DNA of 64,000 nt from Maricurvus nonylphenolicus (lineage in GTDB: Bacteria > Pseudomonadota > Gammaproteobacteria > Pseudomonadales > Cellvibrionaceae). Shown piece after piece: positions 58,510 through 64,000 of this stretch (its first letter is position 1; each line of letters begins with the position of its first letter). The position numbers and the translations under genes are program-made. Location of the stretch: positions 5,456,001-5,520,000 of the forward strand of contig NZ_AP031498.1 of NCBI RefSeq assembly GCF_042854845.1, read 5' to 3'. The notes under the pieces are model-generated. The model had not been told where the DNA came from and did no database searches. It saw only the letters and a list, made by a program, of their open reading frames with translations.

Positions 58510-58965
58510 ATGTTAGAAAACTGCAAAAATGCTAAAGAGCGTTGGGGCGGAGTAAGTGACATCATCGATCGCTGGCTACAGGAACGCCAGGATCTACTGG
58601 TTCAATACTGTGAACTCTCCACCGATAAAGACCCTGCCATTGCGGCTCCGCACTTGCAGTCCTTCTGTCAGATCCTGGTGGACTATGTATCTGCTGGTCA
58701 TTTTGAAGTTTACGACCAGCTTATTAAAGAAGGTCAGGAATTTAACGACGCCGATGCCCTAAAGCAGGCCAGCGAACTGTTTAAGCATATCGATGCCACC
58801 ACTGAAGTCGCTCTGGATTTTAACGACAAGTATCTGGAGACCGATGACCTTACCGATCTGTCTACCGACCTGTCCCGCATTGGCGAAGTCATGGAATCAC
58901 GTTTCGCGGCTGAAGACAAAATGATCTCTGTCTTGCACGTTGCCCACAAGGATATGGTGGCCTAA
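58510..58965 (+). CDS. rsd: Rsd/AlgQ, anti-sigma-70 factor
   Basis: A 151-residue regulator of sigma-70 that sequesters the housekeeping sigma factor in stationary phase; in P. aeruginosa its homologue AlgQ affects alginate and siderophore genes. The sequence matches the family from CKNAKERWGGVSDIIDRWLQ through QDLLVQYCELSTD, LQSFCQILVDYVSAGHFEVY and LDFNDKYL. It has an AAGGATG site. In Pseudomonas an FKBP gene and algP follow; here a WD40 lipoprotein gene is inserted before the FKBP gene. Confidence 0.95.
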   Translation: MLENCKNAKERWGGVSDIIDRWLQERQDLLVQYCELSTDKDPAIAAPHLQSFCQILVDYVSAGHFEVYDQLIKEGQEFNDADALKQASELFKHIDATTEVALDFNDKYLETDDLTDLSTDLSRIGEVMESRFAAEDKMISVLHVAHKDMVA

Positions 58966-58982
58966 CACCCCTTTCATGTTGC

Positions 58983-59022
58983 CAGCCTCCGTCGCCAAAC
59001 TCCTCGATAGCGCCGGAGGCTG
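58983..59022 (+). terminator. Hairpin after rsd
   Basis: CAGCCTCCG pairs with CGGAGGCTG around a 22-base interior, 18 bases after the rsd stop. No strong T-run follows, so termination strength is uncertain. Confidence 0.55.
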
Positions 59023-59127
59023 ACACTATGCTCTACCATCCCAGCTAAGCTTTCGTCCGCTTGCGCCGATAGTTTCTATATTGTTTATACTGCCTTTATA
59101 AATTACCTATTGTTGAAGTTGATCTCT

Positions 59128-60114
59128 ATGCGCGCCCATCGCCGTTGGTTTAGCCTAACCGCCCTCAGCCTCCTTCTTGCCGCTTGCACACCCGGTAAAG
59201 CACCTCAATCATCCCTCGAGGTTGCCGTTAAGGGTTTGCATTCAGCAGCGTTAAGCGACGACGGTCAATTCGCAGCGGTCGGTTCCATCCATCACGGCGG
59301 CAGCCTGTGGCGCACCCGCGATGGCGAACGTCTTTACAATTGGAACCATCGCGAAGGTGAACTCACCACCATCTTCACCGCCGACTTTTCCCCTGATAAT
59401 AACTGGGCCATGACCGCCGGTCCCCACGCACTGGTTTTGTGGGATATGAAAGAAGGCAAAGCGGTACGCTACTGGACGGCGCCCGGTGAAGTGCTTTCGA
59501 TCGCACTGAGCAATGATGGCAACTTCGCACTATTGGGATTAAGTGATCACAGCGCCGTGCTGTTTGATGTTATTCGCGGTGGCGTCAAACGTACCTTTAG
59601 TCATGGTAACCGGGTACGCAGTGTCGCCATGAGCGATGATGGTCGCCTGGCCGTTACCGGTTCAGAGGATTACACCGCCGCACTCTGGGATGTCGCCAGT
59701 GGCAAAATGCTGCACAAAATACAGCATGAAGACGATGTGCAAATGGTTGCCATCAGCCCCGATGGCAGGCTGGCCATGTCAGCCGCCAAATACGATAAGG
59801 CCGTACTGTGGGATACCCAAAGTGGCTCACTTGTTGGCGAGATTCCTTTAGGCAAAGAAAACCTGCACCGCGGTATGCGTTTTACCGCCGCCAAATTTAG
59901 TCAGGACGGCGGGCAGCTATTAACCGGCCGGCCGGATCAGATTGTACAACTGTGGGATACCCGCACGATCAAACTCATGGACAGTTGGACCCTGCCAAAA
60001 CGCGATGCCTGGAAGCCTACCAGCTCAGCCGTTATCAGTGTCAGCTTCGATCAGAGCAACACCAAATATCATGCCGCCGCATCCAACGGTATGTTGCATG
60101 TGCTTAAGCGCTAA
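59128..60114 (+). CDS. WD40-repeat lipoprotein
   Basis: A 328-residue protein starting at ATG 59128; upstream in-frame TTG codons are less likely. The signal MRAHRRWFSLTALSLLLAAC ends in lipobox Cys20. Five to seven WD40-type units follow, seen as repeated ALWD, VLWD and QLWD endings: ALVLWDMKEGKAVRYW, TAALWDVASGKMLHKI, KAVLWDTQSGSLVGE and IVQLWDTRTIKLMDSW. It probably forms a beta-propeller scaffold at the envelope. Its partner is unknown. A short repeat element begins nine bases after its stop. Confidence 0.88.
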   Translation: MRAHRRWFSLTALSLLLAACTPGKAPQSSLEVAVKGLHSAALSDDGQFAAVGSIHHGGSLWRTRDGERLYNWNHREGELTTIFTADFSPDNNWAMTAGPHALVLWDMKEGKAVRYWTAPGEVLSIALSNDGNFALLGLSDHSAVLFDVIRGGVKRTFSHGNRVRSVAMSDDGRLAVTGSEDYTAALWDVASGKMLHKIQHEDDVQMVAISPDGRLAMSAAKYDKAVLWDTQSGSLVGEIPLGKENLHRGMRFTAAKFSQDGGQLLTGRPDQIVQLWDTRTIKLMDSWTLPKRDAWKPTSSAVISVSFDQSNTKYHAAASNGMLHVLKR

Positions 60115-60122
60115 AGAAATAA

Positions 60123-60162
60123 TTGGCACGTAGGGAGGAGGCAGCTTTACCGACTGCCTCCG
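60123..60162. repeat. Short copy of the inverted-repeat element
   Basis: TTGGCAC then GAGGAGGCAG at the left and ACCGACTGCCTCCG at the right match the ends of the element at 45586-45762, but the interior is nearly absent. GGAGGCAG (60137-60144) and CTGCCTCC (60154-60161) form an 8-bp hairpin with a 9-base loop. It too lies within ten bases downstream of a CDS stop. Confidence 0.7.
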
Positions 60163-60191
60163 GGTTTAAATCCTCCACTCCATCAAACAGC

Positions 60192-60225
60192 CAAAAAAAA
60201 CGGGGCTTAAAAAGCCCCGTTTTCT
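60192..60225. terminator. Bidirectional terminator before the FKBP gene end
   Basis: ACGGGGCTT pairs with AAGCCCCGT around AAA, with AAAAAAAA on the left and TTTT on the right. It terminates the FKBP gene on the minus strand and backs up the WD40 gene on the plus strand. Confidence 0.92.
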
Positions 60226-60243
60226 ATCCATCAGTCTTTAGCC

Positions 60244-60963
60244 TTAACTGCCAACCTTGATCAACTCAACTTCAAAGATCAGAGTCGCGTTAGGACCAAT
60301 AGCACCACCGGAACCACCTGGGCCATAAGCCAGGTTGGAAGGAATATACAGCTCATACTTGGCACCTTCCTTCATCAACTGCAGACCTTCAGTCCAGCCT
60401 TTGATGACACCGTTCAGCGGGAAGCTCACTGGCTCATTGCGCTTGTAGGAGCTATCAAACTCAGTACCATCTATTAAAGTACCGCGGTAGTGAACGGTAA
60501 CAGTATCCTGAGCAGTCGGTTGCTTGCCGGAACCCGCCTGAATCACCTTGTACTGCAAACCACTGGCAGTTTCGACAACACCGTCTTTAGCTTTGTTGGC
60601 CGCCAGGAATTCCTGACCTTCTTTCTGGTTTGCTTCAGCTACGACACGAACACTTTCCTGCTGCTTGGCCATCTGGCGATCCTGGAAGGCACGCATTGCC
60701 ATTTGAATCTCTTCCTGACTCAAACGCGGCTCTTTACCTTCTTTGGCATCTTTCAGCGCTAACGCCAGAGCATCAATATCCAACTCTATCTCGCCACGCT
60801 TAAATTGGTCTGCCACGCTCAGGCCAAAGATATAACTGATGCGCTGATCAACGGTTTTCAGCTCGGAAGCCTCGGCACTGTTTACAGACAGCGGCCCACT
60901 GTCACTGCAGCCCAAGGTTAAAGCAGCAGCGGCCATCAGGCTCGCCAACATATTGCGTTTCAT
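60244..60963 (-). CDS. FKBP-type peptidyl-prolyl isomerase lipoprotein
   Basis: A 239-residue MIP/FkpA-like isomerase for periplasmic folding. The signal MKRNMLASLMAAAALTLGC has Cys19 for lipidation. The N-terminal dimerisation helices (about 35-125) contain ISYIFGLSVADQFKRGEIEL. The FKBP domain (about 130-239) has VTVHYRGTLIDGTEFDSSYK, PVSFPLNGVIKGWTEGLQLM, YELYIPSNLAYGPGG and LIFEVELIKV. It lies 15 bases behind the DUF4124 gene. FKBP beside rsd and algP is the Pseudomonas order. Confidence 0.95.
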   Translation of the reverse strand: MKRNMLASLMAAAALTLGCSDSGPLSVNSAEASELKTVDQRISYIFGLSVADQFKRGEIELDIDALALALKDAKEGKEPRLSQEEIQMAMRAFQDRQMAKQQESVRVVAEANQKEGQEFLAANKAKDGVVETASGLQYKVIQAGSGKQPTAQDTVTVHYRGTLIDGTEFDSSYKRNEPVSFPLNGVIKGWTEGLQLMKEGAKYELYIPSNLAYGPGGSGGAIGPNATLIFEVELIKVGS

Positions 60964-60978
60964 AACATTATCCTATGA

Positions 60979-61527
60979 TTATTTGTCTGCCCCATTAAGG
61001 GCCTCTTCCAGCGCTTCGTTACGCCGATTCAGTTGTTCTTGCACCTTGAGCGCGTCTTCCTGAAGCTTGGAGACCTGATCCAATGGCACAGTCATAGGCA
61101 ATGGTAACCCAACTGAAGGACTTTGCGCAGGTGCCTGTTCGACATTTTCAGGCTCGTCAGGTTCCTCGGGCAGGCCCTGAATCAGGTTGGTATCCGGATC
61201 AACCATGATGACATCCGCCTGGCCAGTGGCTGGCGGCTGATCAGACAGCTGCCAGGTACCGTTGGCATCGCGCCAGCGATAGACTTTAGTTTGACCAGCC
61301 GGATGATCACCACTTTCTATCTTGGACAATACATCACCATCGGCCAGCCTCGAAAACCAGTTTTTAGTATCACGCCAAAAACGCCTGGCTTCATTTTGCC
61401 ACTGCGATATTTTCGGCATTACATCACTGGGTTCCATCCAGGGACTTCCGTCTGGACGCTTCAAGAAAAACGGTCCCGCCATGCCCAAAACCAGGATCAA
61501 GAGCAAAAATTTGATAAATAACTTCAT
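60979..61527 (-). CDS. DUF4124-domain membrane-anchored protein
   Basis: A 182-residue protein with an N-terminal hydrophobic anchor (MKLFIKFLLLILVLGMAGPF) and a DUF4124 motif in the middle (KVYRWRDANGTWQLSDQPPA). A Pro/Glu-rich acidic linker and a C-terminal coiled coil (QVSKLQEDALKVQEQLNRRN) follow. The function is unknown; the motif is common in periplasmic proteins. It is probably co-transcribed with the FKBP gene and divergent from algP. Confidence 0.88.
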   Translation of the reverse strand: MKLFIKFLLLILVLGMAGPFFLKRPDGSPWMEPSDVMPKISQWQNEARRFWRDTKNWFSRLADGDVLSKIESGDHPAGQTKVYRWRDANGTWQLSDQPPATGQADVIMVDPDTNLIQGLPEEPDEPENVEQAPAQSPSVGLPLPMTVPLDQVSKLQEDALKVQEQLNRRNEALEEALNGADK

Positions 61528-61659
61528 TGTTGATTATTTCCTTTGATTTTTTGCAAAAAAATGAGCTAATTTTTTGTGCAAGTCATACAAATTTTATGCA
61601 AACAAAGGTATCATCCTCGGCGATTTCTCTCACCTATAATTTTCCGAGGATTGCATACC

Positions 61660-62715
61660 ATGGCTGCCCGTAAAAAAGTTGTTGATCCGATTAAAGATCT
61701 GGAATCACAAATCGCGAAACTGTCTGCTCAACTGGACAAAGCTCGCGCTAAAAAATTGGCTGACGCCGAAAAAGCTGTAGCAAAAACTGGTAAGGCCGCT
61801 GACGCTGCTGCCAAGAAACTGGCCACTCTGCGTAACAAGCAAGCTGCTGCCGCCAAAGCCAAAAAGACTGCCGCTGCTAAAGCCAAGGCTGCCAAAGCTA
61901 AAGACGCTGTTGCTGCTCAGAAAGCCGTTGCTGCTACTACCAAGACTGAAGCCTCTGCTGCTAAAGCAGAGCTGAAAGTCCTGAAAGAAGCCGCTGCTGT
62001 TACTGCTGCAGTTGCTAAAGCCAGCGCTAAAGCTGAAAAAGAAATCCTCAAAGCTGCTGCTGTAAAAGCTAAAGCCGAAGCCAAGAAGCAAGCTGCTGCT
62101 GATAAGAAAGCCGCTGCCAAAGCTAAAGCTGCTGAGAAGAAAGCTGCCGCTAAAGCCAAAGCCGCTGAGAAGAAAGCTGCTGCTAAAGCCAAAGCTGCCG
62201 AGAAGAAAGCTGCCGCTAAAGCCAAAGCCGCTGAGAAGAAAGCCGCTGCTAAAGCCAAAGCTGCTGAAAAGAAAGCTGCCGCTAAAGCCAAAGCTGCCAA
62301 GAAACCAGCTGCTAAAAAAGCCGTAGCTAAGAAGCCAACCGCCAAAAAAGCTGCTCCAGCTAAAAAAGCCGCCGCTAAAAAGCCAGCTGCCAAGAAAGCT
62401 GCTCCAGCCAAAAAAGCCGCTGCTAAGAAGCCAGCCGCTAAGAAAGCTGCCCCAGCCAAAAAAGCCGCTACCAAGCCTGCTGCTAAAAAAGCCGTAGCTA
62501 AGAAGCCTGCAGCCAAGAAAGCTGCTCCAGCTAAAAAAGCCGCTGCACCTAAAGCTGCCGCCAAGCCAGCACCTGCTCCAGCCCCAAAAAAAGCTGAAGC
62601 ACCTAAAGTAGAAGCCAAGCCTGCTCCAGCCCCTGCTGCTCCTGCAGCAGCCAAGCCAGCTGTAGCACCAGCCGCTCCTGCTACCCCAAGCCTGTTCGAC
62701 AAGGCTGACGCTTAA
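61660..62715 (+). CDS. algP: AlgP-like, histone H1-like Lys/Ala/Pro-rich protein
   Basis: A 351-residue basic protein starting at ATG 61660 (CGAGGA upstream). Upstream in-frame codons add an unlikely extension. The N-terminal 30 residues (KVVDPIKDLESQIAKLSAQL) form the AlgP_N coiled coil. The rest is almost only Ala, Lys, Pro and Val: AAAKAKAAEKK units (about 151-216), then KKAAPAKKAAAKKPAA units, then a Pro/Ala tail. It resembles histone H1 tails and is thought to bind DNA; AlgP affects algD expression in Pseudomonas. Repeat number is prone to change by recombination or slippage. The reverse strand also reads open because of codon bias. Confidence 0.92.
   Translation: MAARKKVVDPIKDLESQIAKLSAQLDKARAKKLADAEKAVAKTGKAADAAAKKLATLRNKQAAAAKAKKTAAAKAKAAKAKDAVAAQKAVAATTKTEASAAKAELKVLKEAAAVTAAVAKASAKAEKEILKAAAVKAKAEAKKQAAADKKAAAKAKAAEKKAAAKAKAAEKKAAAKAKAAEKKAAAKAKAAEKKAAAKAKAAEKKAAAKAKAAKKPAAKKAVAKKPTAKKAAPAKKAAAKKPAAKKAAPAKKAAAKKPAAKKAAPAKKAATKPAAKKAVAKKPAAKKAAPAKKAAAPKAAAKPAPAPAPKKAEAPKVEAKPAPAPAAPAAAKPAVAPAAPATPSLFDKADA
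62110..62307 (+). repeat. 33-bp coding tandem repeats in algP
   Basis: Five full units (62110-62142, 62143-62175, 62176-62208, 62209-62241, 62242-62274), each encoding AAAKAKAAEKK, plus a sixth diverged unit. Synonymous differences (GCT/GCC) between units show they are not fresh copies. Longer Lys/Ala/Pro repeats continue to about 62540. Confidence 0.92.
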
Positions 62716-62745
62716 GTTCTAGCTATCGCTTCGCGGTAACCAGAA

Positions 62746-62776
62746 GGCCATTGCAATCTTCCGTATTGCAATGGCC
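62746..62776. terminator. Perfect 12-bp hairpin between algP and the TIGR02444 gene
   Basis: GGCCATTGCAAT pairs perfectly with ATTGCAATGGCC around CTTCCGT. It lies between two converging genes and marks their ends; there is no strong T-run on either side. Confidence 0.65.
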
Positions 62777-62784
62777 AGCGCCAC

Positions 62785-63276
62785 TTATCTCATCCTTCCT
62801 TTTAGCTCAACCCATTGTTTCCAAACACTCAGCCGATCACCTGCATTTAGTGATTCCAGGTAATAAACACAATAGCCAGTATCAAGCTGATCACCTTGCT
62901 GCAATACAGTGAGACTATTGCTTTGTGCCAATCGATATAAGCGCCTCATCGCGATGGACTCTGCCCATAACTCAATGCGCTTCATCAGCCCATACAATTT
63001 ATCGTAGGGTTTTACCGCACGCCGAATCGACCGCAAAGGTTTTATACCCCACTCACGTAGCCGCTTTACTCGTGCGCAGCCCGCAAGCCAGACAGATTCC
63101 TGAAAAACTATCCCCTGGCTATCCAACCAACTGGCCCATAACAACAGATTTACATCCACACCCAATTCGTCCTGCCATTGCAGGCAACACTGGGCAACTT
63201 CGCTGCGGCTATAAAGCGCCAAGGCATAATCGCCAAACGGGTGATCAAAAGATGAGGTAAACATGTGCTTTGCCAT
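62785..63276 (-). CDS. TIGR02444-family protein
   Basis: A 163-residue cytoplasmic protein of the TIGR02444 family (function unknown). Markers are FGDYALALYSRSEVAQCCLQ, WQDELGVDVNLLLWASWLDS and VWLAGCARVKRLREWGIKPL, then RSIRRAVK. The family is often beside ABC-F or AlgP genes in gammaproteobacteria. It is divergent from the ABC-F gene with a 35-base gap, so promoters overlap. Confidence 0.88.
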   Translation of the reverse strand: MAKHMFTSSFDHPFGDYALALYSRSEVAQCCLQWQDELGVDVNLLLWASWLDSQGIVFQESVWLAGCARVKRLREWGIKPLRSIRRAVKPYDKLYGLMKRIELWAESIAMRRLYRLAQSNSLTVLQQGDQLDTGYCVYYLESLNAGDRLSVWKQWVELKGRMR

Positions 63277-63311
63277 TCGCTGTGGTGTAACAGGCTGGTA
63301 GAATGCCGGCC

Positions 63312-64000
63312 ATGATTAACTTAATAGATGTCAGTGTCCAGCGAGGCGCCAAGCAATTACTGCAAGGCGCCTCGCTGCGTATTAATCCCGGCCATAAACT
63401 CGGTTTAATTGGTGCTAATGGTTCCGGCAAATCCACCCTGTTGCAACTGCTGTGTGGCAATCTTGCCGTTGACGCTGGCGATTGCCAGGTTCCCGGTCAG
63501 TGGCGCATTGCCCATATGGCCCAGGAAGTCGGCCACAGTGATCGCAGTGCGATTGACTACGTTCTCGATGGTGACAGTGAATTGCGGCGCATTGAAAAAG
63601 CCATCAGCGATACGGATGCCGATCAGGGCGATAAGCTGGGCCAACTCTACAGCCAACTGGAAGCCATCGACGGTTACACGGCTAATGCCCGCGCTCAAAC
63701 CCTGTTGCATGGCTTGGGCTTTCAACCTGAGGATAGCGATAAACCGGTTAGCGCATTTTCCGGTGGTTGGCGCATTCGCCTCAACCTGGCCCAGGCGCTG
63801 ATGTGCCCCGCCGATTTGCTATTGCTGGATGAGCCAACTAACCACTTGGATCTGGATACCACCTGGTGGCTTGAACAACGGCTACAACAATTTGAAGGTA
63901 CCCTGGTGATTATTTCCCACGACAGGGACTTTCTCGATAACGTCGTCGATCACACGGTGCATTTGCATAACCAACAGTTAACCCTGTACCGCGGTAACTA
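63312..64000 (+). CDS. ABC-F family ATPase, YheS-like (3' end outside window)
   Basis: The first 229 codons of an ABC-F ATPase that acts on ribosomes in translation. It begins MINLIDVSVQRGAKQLLQGA. Walker A is GANGSGKST, the signature is FSGGWRIRLNLAQAL, Walker B is LLLLDEPTNHLDL and the His switch is LVIISHDRDFLD. The resemblance is closest to YheS, and the position next to algP matches the P. aeruginosa order. The remaining half, including the second ATPase domain, lies beyond 64000. Confidence 0.95.
   Translation, partial: MINLIDVSVQRGAKQLLQGASLRINPGHKLGLIGANGSGKSTLLQLLCGNLAVDAGDCQVPGQWRIAHMAQEVGHSDRSAIDYVLDGDSELRRIEKAISDTDADQGDKLGQLYSQLEAIDGYTANARAQTLLHGLGFQPEDSDKPVSAFSGGWRIRLNLAQALMCPADLLLLDEPTNHLDLDTTWWLEQRLQQFEGTLVIISHDRDFLDNVVDHTVHLHNQQLTLYRGN

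Noticed and set aside
61917..62702. Long open frame antisense to algP
   Set aside because: It is Ala/Leu/Phe-rich and arises from the Ala/Lys repeat codons of algP read backwards.

Overview
The window reads as one contiguous, densely coded chromosomal segment of a gammaproteobacterium close to Pseudomonas. It is probably a Cellvibrionales/Cellvibrionaceae-type bacterium. This rests on gene order and protein resemblance recalled from memory, not on a database search. Several blocks match the gene order I know from Pseudomonas aeruginosa: pilJIHG-gshB-tonB-yqgE-ruvX; pilU-pilT-yggS-proC-yggT-metX-metW-DUF4426-rdgB-hemW; trxA-rho-ubiD; yggX-mutY-asmA beside tRNA-Phe; the Fe(III) ABC transporter genes followed by gcvTH; and rsd-FKBP-algP-ABC-F. 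No prophage, integrase, transposase, CRISPR array or rRNA was seen.

Layout: 1-3.4 kb is the 3' part of a twitching-motility chemosensory operon (pilG, pilH, pilI, pilJ, minus strand; pilJ cut by the window edge). 3.8-6.8 kb holds gshB, tonB, yqgE and ruvX. A PQQ-type sugar dehydrogenase (minus) converges on ruvX. 8.1-10.3 kb is the pilT-pilU retraction ATPase operon. 10.4-19 kb is housekeeping (yggS, proC, yggT, metX, metW, rdgB, hemW) interrupted by a large dynamin-like GTPase gene. 19.1-24.9 kb is signalling: a hybrid histidine kinase, then an OmpR/EnvZ-type pair divergent from two small exported proteins with His/Gly/Arg-rich segments.

24.9-28.9 kb carries the most unusual locus: an ArsM-like methyltransferase with a Gly-rich Cys-Cys tail, a membrane VTT (DedA/TVP38-like) domain fused to a flavin disulfide reductase, and divergent thioredoxin. 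I infer a metal(loid) or thiol detoxification system. rho follows with a long leader containing a C-rich, G-poor stretch and tandem 15-mers. Between rho and ubiD (30.6-43.3 kb) lies an accessory-looking block: two MscS-type channels, an Aer-like PAS chemoreceptor overlapping a PAS/degenerate-GGDEF/EAL protein, an HTH regulator, a PepSY protein with its two-component system, two exported formylglycine-enzyme-fold proteins lacking the expected cysteines, and a TetR regulator with a perfect palindrome upstream.

43.3-51.5 kb holds ubiD, an MddA-like membrane methyltransferase, a MITE/REP-like inverted-repeat element, a YHYH protein, tRNA-Phe, a solute-binding-like protein, yggX, mutY and asmA. 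51.7-56.2 kb holds a Fur-box-controlled Fe(III) transporter pair and gcvTH. 56.3-64 kb holds a FliL-like protein, LrgA/LrgB-type membrane proteins, the anti-sigma factor rsd, a WD40 lipoprotein, a second short copy of the repeat element, an FKBP isomerase, a DUF4124 protein, the histone-like algP with tandem repeats, a TIGR02444 protein and the start of a YheS-type ABC-F ATPase.

Functionally the window mixes type IV pilus control, redox and iron homeostasis, several envelope-sensing two-component systems and core metabolism. Start codons were adjusted where a ribosome-binding site or family alignment favoured an internal start (dynamin GTPase, rdgB, kinase at 23480, methyltransferase, trxA, rho, mscS, Aer-like receptor, HTH regulator, second SUMF1 gene, FliL-like, lrgA-like, lrgB, WD40, algP).
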